Shown piece after piece: positions 10,566 to 20,530 of a DNA stretch of 64,000 nucleotides. The notes beneath the pieces are model-generated. The model did not search any database, was not told the origin of the DNA, and saw only the letters and a program-made list of their open reading frames with translations. A program made the position numbers and the translations under genes. Within the stretch, counting starts at the first letter, position 1. Each line of letters begins with the position of its first letter. Origin of the DNA: Cordylochernes scorpioides (lineage: Eukaryota; Arthropoda; Arachnida; Pseudoscorpiones; Chernetidae); contig CP092869.1 of assembly GCA_030710605.1 (NCBI GenBank), forward strand, positions 11,681,425 through 11,745,424. The letters run 5' to 3'.

Positions 10566-12110
10566 GAAACCAAAGATTCAAGGACCAAGCGCTGATACTT
10601 GTTCCCGACGCCCTTGTAAACGCATACAGCGCTGTCCAAATTGAACGAGTGGCGGAATTCTGTGATGTGTTGGCATAAGAGAGACTTGCGGTCGTTGGTG
10701 CGTATGTTGCGGCTGTGTTCTGATAATCTGGTGCGGATAGATCGACCGGTTTCTCCGATGTAACACTATTCGCAATCGAGACAGGGGATTTTGTAAATTG
10801 CGTTGGTGGCGGTTAGGGGATTAGTTTTGATCGAACTTTTTGTAATCGTATGGCGTAAGGAAGTATAGAGGGAAGGGGTATTATTAAAATAGGTACGTAT
10901 TCTGAATTTGCGCAAAAAGAAAGAAATGTCGGAGTTCCTGGCAGAAAACGGGAGAACACAAAGGTCTTTGTAGGGGGGAGGGACTGTTTTGGTGGAATTG
11001 GGAGAGTAAAAATGATGACTGATAAAATCATGAGGATAACCGGCGGATGAGAGATGATTGTATATATACAATACGTTTCTCATTCTTTTTGAAACAGTCG
11101 AGGGTACAGTGAGTGTAAATTCGCTTGGAAATGGTTTTAACAGTGGTGATTTTGTGGCAAACCGGGGCGTGGGACTTGAAATGTAAGTAGGAGGGGACGG
11201 AATTTGGTTTACGGTAAATGGTTGTGTGGAAGGTGTGTTCAGTATTTACAATTAAAACATCTAAAAACGGGATGCAATTAAATCGTGACGGGTTGTGTGT
11301 AAAACGAAGATCAGGATTATAGGAATTTAAATCATTAAGAATGGGGAGGTGATCTGTGTCGCGGTGGAGGCAGAAAATGTCGTCGACGTACCGTGACCAC
11401 AACTCGATCCCCAGGTACTTTTGGGACAAAATCCAGCGGTCTAAGTTGGACATAACAATCTCGGCCGCGACTGTGGATAAAGGACTGCCCATTGGAGAGC
11501 CCCTCTTCTGTATGAAGAAACTGCCGTGGAATTCTAGGGTGTTCAAGGCGATGCAAATATTGGACAAATCTAAGATAACTTATTGCTCGTTGGTGGGGAA
11601 TGTAGAAGTAAGTAGAAGTTGTTTGAGGCCTTCAATAATCAGGGAATGTGGGAGACATAAAAACAGTGAGGTCACATCAAAGGTTGACATGGCAAGACAG
11701 TCGGATCGGGGAATGTTCCTTAACCTGGAAATAAAGTCAGTGGGATCTTTGACTGAGTGAATGCTGTGAGAGCTGACTAAAGGTTTTAAAAGAGTGCAAA
11801 GGTATTTTGCCAGCGGGAAAGCGGGGGAAAGGAGGTAGGCAACAATGGGCCTGAGGGGGATGTCGGGCTTGTGGGTCTTTGGCAGGCCGTATATGTAGGG
11901 GACGCCGGAAATATTGGAGGTGAAAGTTAGAAACTGGTCGGAAGTGATGCCTTTGGTACGTCTGAGTGATCTGAGTGCTGTTTTGTAGGAATTGGCGATG
12001 TCTTTGACTTGGTTAGGTGAGACTTCGTGAAACGTGTTAGGATCGGAAAGAATGTCTGCCATTTTTTGCTTGTAGTCTTGGGCCTTGACTAATCCCCTAA
12101 CCGCCACCAA
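10566..12110 (-). pseudogene. Penelope-like RT plus GIY-YIG endonuclease, broken
   Basis: Decayed retroelement polyprotein. The RT fingers/palm lie at 11,580-12,110, with YGLPKTHKP and LRPIVA motifs and the first catalytic Asp in STFDVTSLF. An in-frame TAA follows. The rest of the palm is at 11,028-11,567, with GSPMGSPLST and the YVDDIF catalytic box. A frameshift near 11,055 leads to the linker and endonuclease frame (10,766-11,083 and on to about 10,580), which contains IYKIPCLDCE and then a TAG stop before CYIGETGRSIRTRLSEH. The N-terminal part of the RT is missing at the inversion junction near 12,090. It cannot make a full protein. Identification as Penelope-like is firm from the RT motifs combined with the endonuclease. 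Confidence 0.88.
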
Positions 12111-12370
12111 CGCAATTTACAAAATACCCTGTCTCGATTGCGAACAGTGTTACATCGGAGAAACCGGTCGATCTATCCGCACCAGATTATCAGAACACAG
12201 CCGCAACATACGCACCAACGACCGCAAGTCTCTCTGATGCCAACACATCACAGAATTCCGCCACTCGTTCGAATTTGGACAGCGCTGTATGCGTTTACAA
12301 GGGCGTCGGGAACAAGTATCAGCGCTTGGTCCCTTGAATCTTTGGTTTCACACTGCACGCCCAGTTTAAC
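12092..12370 (+). pseudogene. second, inverted copy of Penelope endonuclease, broken
   Basis: Plus-strand copy of the GIY-YIG-like domain. It keeps CEQCYIGETGRS intact where the minus-strand copy has a stop, but has its own TGA at about 12,234 and a one-base insertion near 12,270. The two copies therefore decayed independently after the inverted arrangement formed. Confidence 0.8.
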
Positions 12371-12723
12371 CGTAAAATCGACCTCCCACCCCAGTACTCC
12401 GTGTTTTACCCCGCCATTCCCCCCAGCTGAACTTTTACCTACTGTATCTTCTTGTCTTTTATCCCGCTCTACCGTTTTCTCATGCTTTGCGTTCCTTTCG
12501 GCCCTTTTTCTCTTTTTATTCTTCTGGTGTTCCTTGCGGTATGGGCTGTTTTTCATGTCCATAGTTTTTTTAAAATATTCTCCATTCATCTGTAAATATG
12601 TAAATCCTTTGCTTTTTACTTTTTAATAGCATGTAAATTTCCCATACTTCTTCATAGCATGTAAATTTCTTTTACTTCTTTCGCTTATAAAATTGGCACT
12701 TTTGTTTCCGGCCCAGTTGTAAC

Positions 12724-12753
12724 CTGAGGAAGGGCATTCTTGCCTGAAAGCTT
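12724..12753 (+). ncRNA. hammerhead-ribozyme-like core, PLE1 right arm
   Basis: The order is CTGAGGA (12724-12730, fits CUGANGA), then a stem II hairpin at 12731-12745 (AGG and CA pairing with TG and CCT, one G bulged), then GAAA (12746-12749) and the short self-complementary AGCT. This matches the core of the type I hammerheads with very short stem III known from Penelope-like elements. The helix I pairing I can draw is only 2 bp, so activity is uncertain. Confidence 0.4.
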
Positions 12754-12947
12754 GTATTTTATCAATAAAAGAAAATCACCACGTTTTTATCGCCTTCGTT
12801 TCTAATATTATTGCGTGGCCACGTCATATATTTAATTATTACTATTGCTACTTAAAGAAAATTTATATCACATAATCAATATTTTATTCAGGGTTTTCAA
12901 TATTTCACAGCAAACAATGACTTCGCTGATGTAATTGAGCCCTCACC

Positions 12948-12955
12948 TATAAATA
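12948..12955 (+). promoter_or_regulatory. TATA box of TRAF-A
   Basis: TATAAATA, preserved at the equivalent place in units B, C and D. In unit A a 349-bp foldback insertion begins only 14 bp downstream, which moves the box away from the gene. Confidence 0.5.
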
Positions 12956-12968
12956 TTAAAAGCTGTAT

Positions 12969-13317
12969 AATACACTGCGGCATGTAATTGTAAAACGACA
13001 CTTGCAAGTTTAACCGCGTGAGTTTCTTTTCAACGACAAATTAAAATTTTATTTTAAGGTGAAATATCGACAATTTCTAAACTTTTGGATGAGGTATGAA
13101 AGGATGAATTATGAAGAGTAATGACGAACGGAAAAATAAAAGTGTCCAGGGATGGGAACTCCCTGGACACTTTTATTTTTCCGTTCGTCATTACTCTTCA
13201 TAATTCATCCTTTCATACCTCATCCAAAAGGTTAGAAATTGTCGATATTTCACCTTAAAATAAAATTTTAATTTGTCGTTGAAAAGAAACTCATGCGGTT
13301 AAACTTGCAAGTGTCTT
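12969..13317. repeat. foldback (palindromic) insertion
   Basis: Near-perfect palindrome with arms of about 158 bp centred near 13,156 (CCAGGGA...TCCCTGG). It is flanked by a 14-bp target duplication, ATTAAAAGCTGTAT, at 12955-12968 and 13318-13331. The uninterrupted sequence is seen in unit D. It has no coding capacity. The transcript would fold into a long hairpin. Confidence 0.88.
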
Positions 13318-13479
13318 ATTAAAAGCTGTATCCTTGTTTGGTTTATGTATATTTAATCTATGGAAAAAATGATATTTATTAGCCATATATTACTCTTATA
13401 ATTATAAAATATATTGATATGTTCAAGAAAGTGTTTTGTGTGTATTTCAGATATAAATATTCAATCCTTTTGAATTCAA

Positions 13480-14862
13480 ATGGCAGTTCAACAAAAGGAA
13501 GGCGAGGTGGTTTGTTCATTTGCAGAGAATGGCTGTCAGCAAGCCTTCAAGACTTCCCAAGACGCCGAGAAACATAAAGATCTCTGCCAATATTCCACTA
13601 AACCTTGTCCACTCGGCTGCAATGACAAAATATGTAAGAAAGACTTGTTGAACCATTTGTCACAGATTTGTCCTTGTCGAAGTGACAGGTGTCCTAATTG
13701 TGGCCTGGAGATGTTCCACAGCCAGCTGGACTCTCATCGAGATCTTTGCTCCCTCAAGCCAGTCCAGTGTTCGTTCTGCGATATAGAGACGGTCCTCAAA
13801 GATCTGGAGTCTCACCAGAATTCCTGTTCTAAAAGACCTTTTCCTTGTAGCATGCAAGACCTAGGATGTGACTGGATCGGAGAATCTTCGACAAGAGACA
13901 GTCATGAGCAAGATATGAACATACATTTCCCTCTTTTGTGTCGTTCCCTGAAGAGAATCTCCCAGGAAACCTTTCAGAAGTGGAAGGCCATTGAACAAAA
14001 GTTGGATGATCTTAGCCTCAATATAAGGAACGAGGTCAGTGAAGGTATAGGTCAGAAACTATTGCAACAACTCACTTCATTCAAAAATAATGCAAAAGCA
14101 GGATTGGATGATTTTGAAAATTTTAAAGAAAAATTTAAAGAAATATCAAAGAATCAATCTAAAATAGAAAACACTATAAAGCTTTTGACCGAGAAGTTAG
14201 CAAAGTTTACAGAAAACAATAATGCTGAACAAGGCCATTTTACGATTGAGACAATAATGGATAAGAAAATAGATATTATGATGAAAAAGTTCGAAGATAA
14301 AGGATTCATTAAAATACCTTCAAACATAAGTTTGTCACAAAATCACCCGAAAAAAGTGTGTAATGTTGAACTTGATTTAAAATTAGGAAGTGATTGCTGG
14401 TTTCCCAATGTAGATTTTAATAAATTCTTGGATCTTTCCAAAAAATATGGAAATGGATGCTCTGATTTAAGCGGACTCACTCGTTTCAACTGCAGTTATA
14501 TAGATTATGAAAATTTAAAAAGTTATACTAAGAAAACTACATTTACAATTAACAAAGTTCCTATCAACATGCAATTTGATGGATCTTGTTCGAACTCCAA
14601 GAAGCTGGCTTTGTCTGTCACAATCTGGACTGACAATGAAAAAGATGAAAAAAATGTTTTTGAATATAAATACGCTATTTTGACATTATGTAACCCTTGT
14701 AATGATGAAGTCATTGTTTACTGTACTTCTCTAGTTAGTTCTTCAATTCCAGGAAAAAATATTGACAGAAAACCTACTTTCTGGATAAGCAAGGAATCAA
14801 TGGATAAATATTATGATGTCTTTCCTGGATATTTGAGAACTCATTTAATTTTATATTACTGA
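13480..14862 (+). CDS. TRAF-A: TRAF-type zinc-finger/coiled-coil protein
   Basis: Intact 460-residue protein. Residues 12-154 carry five C-x(2-6)-C-x(11-12)-H-x(3-4)-C units of TRAF type: C12/C19/H32/C36, C43/C47/H59/C64, C71/C74/H86/C90, C97/C100/H112/C116, C123/C130/H142 with H149 or C154. Residues about 158-275 are charged and heptad-like (coiled coil). Residues about 295-460 form a separate domain ending RTHLILYY, possibly a divergent MATH-like fold, which I cannot confirm. There is no RING finger, so it is not a canonical TRAF E3 ligase; a cytoplasmic adaptor role is an inference. The Met at 13480 follows a possible 3' splice site (TGTATTTCAG ending at 13450), so a 5' noncoding exon is likely. 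AATAAA overlaps the stop region at about 14,864. Confidence 0.85.
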   Translation: MAVQQKEGEVVCSFAENGCQQAFKTSQDAEKHKDLCQYSTKPCPLGCNDKICKKDLLNHLSQICPCRSDRCPNCGLEMFHSQLDSHRDLCSLKPVQCSFCDIETVLKDLESHQNSCSKRPFPCSMQDLGCDWIGESSTRDSHEQDMNIHFPLLCRSLKRISQETFQKWKAIEQKLDDLSLNIRNEVSEGIGQKLLQQLTSFKNNAKAGLDDFENFKEKFKEISKNQSKIENTIKLLTEKLAKFTENNNAEQGHFTIETIMDKKIDIMMKKFEDKGFIKIPSNISLSQNHPKKVCNVELDLKLGSDCWFPNVDFNKFLDLSKKYGNGCSDLSGLTRFNCSYIDYENLKSYTKKTTFTINKVPINMQFDGSCSNSKKLALSVTIWTDNEKDEKNVFEYKYAILTLCNPCNDEVIVYCTSLVSSSIPGKNIDRKPTFWISKESMDKYYDVFPGYLRTHLILYY

Positions 14863-15364
14863 ATAAATTTGAAAAACTTAAGAGGAGTTTTATTGTTCAT
14901 CAGAATATATATGCTCAAAATATATTAATAGATTCTGCAATTTAGATATTTTAATTACAACATTGTGTTATTTCGTAATAAAACTTGATTCTAAAAGGCT
15001 TTAAAAATATATTTTGGGAATAAAATTTTTATATTCATATATTTAGAGAGAAATTCAACTTCATAATTAAAAATTAATGAATTCAATTAATTTAAATCTA
15101 TTCAAAATTAAAATTTGGTTTTCTTTTATTTAAACCCTACCAGCCATATCTCTGATGGAAAGACTTCCTCTCGACATTTTTATTGGAGCCTGGTTGGCCT
15201 TCTAAAAGATATCAAAGAGGGGAACTATGAATCAAAGATGTAACCTGCTGATCTCCCATAGCATATTCAGATGACTCCTTTACTTCAGTCTGAACCTCAA
15301 AGCGGAAACAAAAAACGCAGATAGATCGAAAAGTGATTAAGAATTTCGTGGTGGTGATGCTTAT
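14863..15364. other. AT-rich 3' flank of TRAF-A
   Basis: Homologous to 34,788-35,284 and 48,025-48,483. No gene is visible. Confidence 0.6.
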
Positions 15365-15640
15365 ATCTATGGTTAAACCAATTCCTGAAGTTCACTCCTC
15401 TTCAATTTTGTGATGGCAGTTATAAGCCTGGAAAATAGGTCCTCTATTGTCAGTTCTGAGCATGACAAGATATGCTCCGGAGAAGCTTTTGCACTATTGC
15501 ATTTCAAGCAGTTATTGAAGGGTTTTTTTGTCCATTTTGAAATTTTAAGGTTTTTATATGGCCACTTCTTAGTCGTGCGGCAAATATATTCCCCTTCTAA
15601 GAGCAGCGGCCAATTTTATGCGACTTCATCTAGATAGCAC
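15365..15640 (-). pseudogene. LINE C-terminal relic, minus strand
   Basis: The minus strand reads TTKKWPYKNLKI and then FNNCLKCN...ASPEHILSC, the cysteine/histidine tail that follows RNase H in many arthropod non-LTR elements. It is interrupted by stops. The same relic is at 35,285-35,560 and 48,484-48,760, so it predates the duplications. Confidence 0.55.
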
Positions 15641-15779
15641 TACCTATCAAACTGAACTCATAACAATCCTCTAGTCTGCCAAACTCACGTAAATAAATCA
15701 AACAAGGGTATTAATGACCATTATCTCGGAAAGCAGATCCTACTTAGCATCTATTTGCATATCTGGACCTGCATGGTTA

Positions 15780-16363
15780 TCTTTGATGGCGGAAATAATA
15801 AAGTCCTGAACAGAGTTCCCACATTAAGCTGTAATGGGTACATGAACATAATGGAGTCAACAGCAATGAACTAGCAAACAGGTTAACAAAATATAGTGTT
15901 ACTACTGTCTTTCCACATTCATACTTCACATTGCCTCAAACTTATTCTCAAAACCGTTCATCTATTGCTGCTCTAACGTCATTGACAGAAATATATTTCA
16001 AGGATTACTCAAATAGATTTCTCAGGAAAATTGCCTTCACTTCAATTTGTCTCTTGAAATTTCTTCCAAATATCTACCAGGAAGAGCTTTATACTAACAT
16101 TCTTACAATCCAATGACATGTCCTGGCAGACATTTTCACTTGTACATCTAGAAATAGACCCAACCTGTCCTCACCATTTGGAAGAATAACCTACAGTTGT
16201 TCACATCTTCTTCAGCTGTCTAGCTTTCCTGAGACATTGGATACAAACATCTATGCCTCCTCTACTGAACCACCTCAACCCTACTTCCAGATTCCCAGAC
16301 TCAACCTCATCATGGAACTTCCTGATCAACTAGTTCTTCTCAGCAATCAACTAAACAAATGAT
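15780..16363 (+). pseudogene. LINE RNase H and C-terminal relic, plus strand
   Basis: Opposed to the previous relic. The best-preserved copies (units B and C) read PGHCGINGNELAD or GHSGINGNELAD, an RNase H motif, followed after about 100 residues by TCPHCLEE...HIFF. This copy is degenerate. It ends with a stop at about 16,361. Confidence 0.55.
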
Positions 16364-16870
16364 TAAAAGCTCTTGGCACAAGTCCATACTAATTACTATT
16401 GTTGTTCTTTTGATATTTTTTTCATGAATAGTATAATTCTTTTTAAATATTATTCAAATTTCTTATTTTTTTACTATTTTACTAATATAAATAATATAAA
16501 CCTTTGTGATATTTTGAAGAATAAATATTCCTTTTTATATCATGTTTGTGTGGAATTTATTTCAAATTTCTTTCATACTATTTACTATCTATTTTTAGTT
16601 TTGCATACGCAATATTTACTTGGGAATTTCATTTAAATACAAAGATTATAAACATTCTAAACAAATATTTCTCAATATATTCTCCTGAATATATATTAAA
16701 ATTTATTATTAGAACTTAAAAACCTTTTTAGATAAGCAACTTTTAAAATTACTTCTAGTTGGAATTATCAATTTTAAAATTTATTGTTCAATATATTGCT
16801 AAGGAGAGAGAGAAATCCCTCAAAATATTTCGGGAAAATTTTTTTTTTATTCCACAATTCCAAGCAGCTC
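16364..16870. other. AT-rich unit DNA
   Basis: Homologous to 36,278-36,720 and 49,460-49,920. Nothing recognisable. Confidence 0.5.
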
Positions 16871-17315
16871 AAGCATGAATGTCTCTTTTACTCGTATATT
16901 TAAAACAATTTCTACAGTCCTTACCTCGATGAAAAATATATATATTGGGAGGGCTTGGCTTATCATTAGCAAACCCTCCCAGCGGTTTTGCCAATTAAAT
17001 CCACCAGACAACTTCTTAGAGCCCTATAACTGTATTGTATATCAAAGAAATATCCATGATTGAATCCTTTTATTTGAATATATTTATTATTTTTTTGTCG
17101 CATTAGCTTTTACTAATTTATAATATATATTTGATATATATATATACATTTGATTATGATTATAATTTGTAAGTACTTTGTTATAGTTTTTCATTTAAAT
17201 AGAGCTCAATTTTTGTATCTGGTTATCTTTTTTGGCATCTTTTCATCTCTCTTTGGCATCTTTTTTTTTTCTCATCTACTACTAATCCAAATAATTTAAT
17301 AGTGTGTGACGTTTT

Positions 17316-17860
17316 TTTTAATTAAATTATTTGGATTAGGTCTTATTTTCTTTTATTAATTTGTTATAGTTTTTCATTTGAATTTAGCTCCATTTTTGTG
17401 TCTGATTTACTTTTTTGCAGTATTTTTTTGGCATCCTTTTTTTTTTCATCAATTGTTTCCTCACAAGCTTGGAATTTTCTTTTTATGCCTGTCCTGGCTT
17501 TCAGTTTTATAGTTTTCCTCTGCTCTTTTTTTTTCTCATTAATAAGACCTGATCAGACAAAAGAATAAATGAACTAAAGAATAAAATCTCATTTATTCTT
17601 TTGTCTGATGATGGTGACATTGCTGTTGACAAAACTTGACACACTATTAAATTATTTGGATTAGGTCTTATTTTCTTGTATTAATTTGTTATAGTTTTTC
17701 ATTTGAATTTAGCTCCATTTTTGTGTCTGATTTACTTTTTTGCAGTATTTTTTAGGAATCCTTTTTTTTTTCATCAATTGTTTCCTCACATGCTTGGAAT
17801 TTTCTTTTTATGCCTGTCCTGGCTTTCAGTTTTATAGTTTTCCTCTGCTTGGTTCTTATT
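17316..17860. repeat. 215-bp direct-repeat pair with inverted, hammerhead-like spacer
   Basis: Segments of about 215 bp starting TTAAATTATTTGGATTAGG recur at about 17,316 and 17,646. Between them are a palindromic stretch (ACAAAAGAATAAATGA...) and CTGATGA at 17,605-17,611. The latter is followed by a hairpin like the one at 62,035 but with the GAAA element mutated. The flanking GTGTGTGACGTTT at about 17,300 and GACACACTATT at about 17,639 match the inverted repeat at 61,913-62,101. Confidence 0.65.
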
Positions 17861-18099
17861 TTACCTTTTTTTTCAGTGTCTTCTGTCATGCCTCGAAAAG
17901 GCCGTGGAAGACTCACTCCCCTAACCGCTAGGCGTGCTAATATGACTCGCCGCAGACACAAAACCCCAATTGCTATTTCTCTTGTTTACTTTTTTACCAA
18001 TGCCTATATTTTTTCACCTGAAAGATTTTTTATATTATTTGTTATTCAATAAACTATTATCACTTATTTTTGGTCTTCTTTTTATTTACTTATTTTACT

Positions 18100-18295
18100 G
18101 GGGGTTGGTGGAAGGATGGTCTAAGCCGTTGGTTTTCGACCGCTACGACCCGGGTTCGATTCCCGCATTGGGCACTTTTTTCTGAAAAAAAAAAAAAAAA
18201 AATGCTCCAATGGCTTCTGATTCTTGCAAAAGCGCAACCCCACCAGCAAGCGCAAGTAATCAAACGGGGCTCTGGCACATTTGTACATGCAAAGT
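18100..18295 (+). mobile_element. tRNA-derived SINE, copy 1
   Basis: The head resembles a tRNA. An approximate A box, TGGTGGAAGGATGG, starts at 18106 and a perfect B box, GGTTCGATTCC, is at 18153-18163. After an A-run the body reads GATTCTTGCAAAAGCGCAAC and CAAGCGCAAGTAATCAAAC. The same head and body occur inverted at 63,690-63,874. Anticodon and parent tRNA are unclear. Confidence 0.75.
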
Positions 18296-19028
18296 CGAAC
18301 TGCTTTTCACATGTTTAGACATGTGGTGTACTTACAGTAAAAACAGTCGCCTACTCTACCCACCATGATTATCAAGGCCTGTACCACGTGTACTAGGGAT
18401 AAGCAAAAAAAAAATTATTTTATTCATTGATCTATACATACAATTATTTCAACATTTTTGCGCTCTGCAGTCTAATATGTTGTTAATAATAGGGGTTTTA
18501 GACAAATATCAACTGTTGAAATTTGAATTTCCAAAATAGTTGAATTATCGAAAGTGTCGAATTAGTTTGTCATATGATAGGCCGTAGGTCGAGACATCAA
18601 AAATGGTCGAATTATCGTGTGTCGAATTAATTAGATTATATTGTATATATAAAAATAGAATTGTTGTTTTTAATGAGGTCTTTTAAATGAATTTATTCCT
18701 TTAATATGTTGTCATATCTGCAATTTTTTTTCATTTCCAAAATATTTATTTACACTTTCACCAATGCCTATAGGATCTTTGCGATGGAACAGGTATGGTG
18801 TTCTAGCGCATGTACTCTCATGTCCTTGAAGCACATATACTGACAGTACCCAAAGTTGAACACACTGTATAATGTCTGAAATATCTTTGTCCCCTTCGGA
18901 TACCAACTTTCGCTTCATTCTAGAGAGGCTTTATGTTTCACTAAGGTTTGCTTTTGCTATGCCTATAAAGAGGGCTCAAGGCCAAACCTTTGCTACAAGA
19001 GCCTGAGTTTACGCACAGACGAATACCT

Positions 19029-19284
19029 TTGCCGGTCCCAAGCCAGGATGAAAAAGGAGGAGGGGGCGCAGTAACAAGCTCACTAAAAAAACCTGGGCTC
19101 AGCTGGCCCGGCTGATAGTACCTTGTAAGGGCTCCTAATCCAGGGATACATTCTTTTGGAGCTAAGTCAGTGGCCTGCCACTGAGTAGTGCTCCCAGTCT
19201 TGATGACAAAGGCAGACGCATTCTACTTCACCCAATCATGATGGTTGTTAATTTCAAGCTTTACAAGCTTGACACTCTAATATG
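19029..19284 (-). repeat. 350-bp dispersed repeat, minus-strand copy with internal deletion
   Basis: Reads the 350-bp repeat in reverse from TTTGCCGGTCCC to ATATGATTGAG. It lacks about 90 bp around the GACATGAGGAACAGACGCC part. This is an independent location and orientation. Confidence 0.75.
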
Positions 19285-19479
19285 ATTGAGTGAAGATAAG
19301 AAAGGAGAAAAAAATATTTTCTGTATTTTTTTTTTGGCAATAATCTATTTATTATCAAATAATTTGATTTTGGTCTTTATTTATTATTCCCTTGCTCTAT
19401 ACATACATTTTGTACATTTGCAATGTCAGAAGTTTTCTCTGTAATACCTTTTTAGCAGTGAAGTTATATTTAAGCAACA

Positions 19480-20530
19480 ATCAATTGTTGAAATTTAAAA
19501 TGGTCGAATTATCGATAGTGTTGAATTACAGTTTGTTATATGATAGGCTGTAGGTCAGGACAACAAAACATGGTCGAATTATCGAGGTTATATTGTATAT
19601 ATAAAACTATAAATGTAATTTTAATGAGGTCATTTAAATGAATTCATTCCTTTTATATGTTGTCTTATCTGTGATATAGTAGTATTGTTTGCAATTTTAT
19701 TTGCTGATTTGTGTCTTTTTTTTCCACTCAAAATATATATTTTTAAACTCTTGAATTACAGTTTGTAGGTAAGGACATCAAAACATGGTCGAATTATCGA
19801 GGTTATATTGTATATATAAAACTATAAATGTAGTTTTAATGAGGTCATTTAAATGAATTCATTCCTTTTATATGTTGTCTTATCTGTGATATAGTAGTAT
19901 TGTTTGCAATTTTATTTGCTGATTTGTGTCTTTTTTTTTTCCACTCAAAATATATATTTTTAAGCTCTTGAATTACAGTTTGTAGGTAAGGACATCAAAA
20001 CATGGTCGAATTATCGAGGTTATATTGTATATATAAAACTATAAATGTAGTTTTAATGAGGTCATTTAAATGAATTCATTCCTTTTATATGTAGTCTTAT
20101 CTGTGATATAGTAGTATTGTTTGCAATTTAATTTGCTGATTTGTGTCTTTTTTTTTTCACTCAAAATATATATTTTTAAACTCTTGAATTACAGTTTTTT
20201 ATATGATAGGCTGTAGGTCAGGACAACAAAAAAATGGTCGAATTATCGAGAGTGTCGAATTACAGTTTTTTTTATATGATAGGCTGTAGGTCAGGACAAC
20301 AAAACATGGTCGAATTATCGAGAGTGTCTAATTACAGTTTATTATATGATAGGCTGTAGGTAAGGACAACAAAACATGGTCGAATTATCGAGGTTATATT
20401 TTATATATAAAACTATAAATGTAGTTTTAATGAGGTCATTTAAATGAATTCATTCCTTTTATATGTTGTCTTATCTGTGATATAGTAGTATTGTTTGCAA
20501 TTTTATTTGCTGATTTGTGTCTTTTTTTTC
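19480..20530. repeat. tandem repeats, about 216-bp and about 71-bp periods
   Basis: CTCTTGAATTACAGTTT recurs at 19,748, 19,965 and 20,181 (216-217 bp steps), each followed by TGGTCGAATTATCGAGG and a long shared tail. At about 20,190-20,400 the shorter motif GTCGAATTATCGAGAGTGTC iterates at about 71 bp. Related singles lie at about 18,540 and 21,535. Confidence 0.85.

Larger units (their letters stand above)
10098..12806 (-). mobile_element. Penelope-like element with inverted partial second copy (PLE1)
   Basis: A minus-strand copy (about 12,090 down to 10,110) encodes RT and a GIY-YIG-type endonuclease. A plus-strand partial copy (12,090-12,800) repeats the endonuclease and 3' region. The two form an inverted repeat of about 710 bp with very high identity, beginning and ending with AACGAAGGCGATAAAAACGT and its complement. 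Such head-to-head partial copies are typical of Penelope-like elements. Units C and D lack the element at the same place, so it is private to unit A. The RT is 5'-truncated and both endonuclease copies are broken. Confidence 0.85.

Noticed and set aside
12138-12626. 162-residue plus-strand ORF and its antisense partner at 12,248-12,589
   Set aside because: Alternate-frame readings of the Penelope endonuclease and 3' arm; the real frame shows CYIGETGR.
18100-18180. A functional tRNA gene
   Set aside because: The head has a B box but the acceptor and anticodon arms do not fold convincingly, and an attached repeat body recurs elsewhere: it is a SINE.
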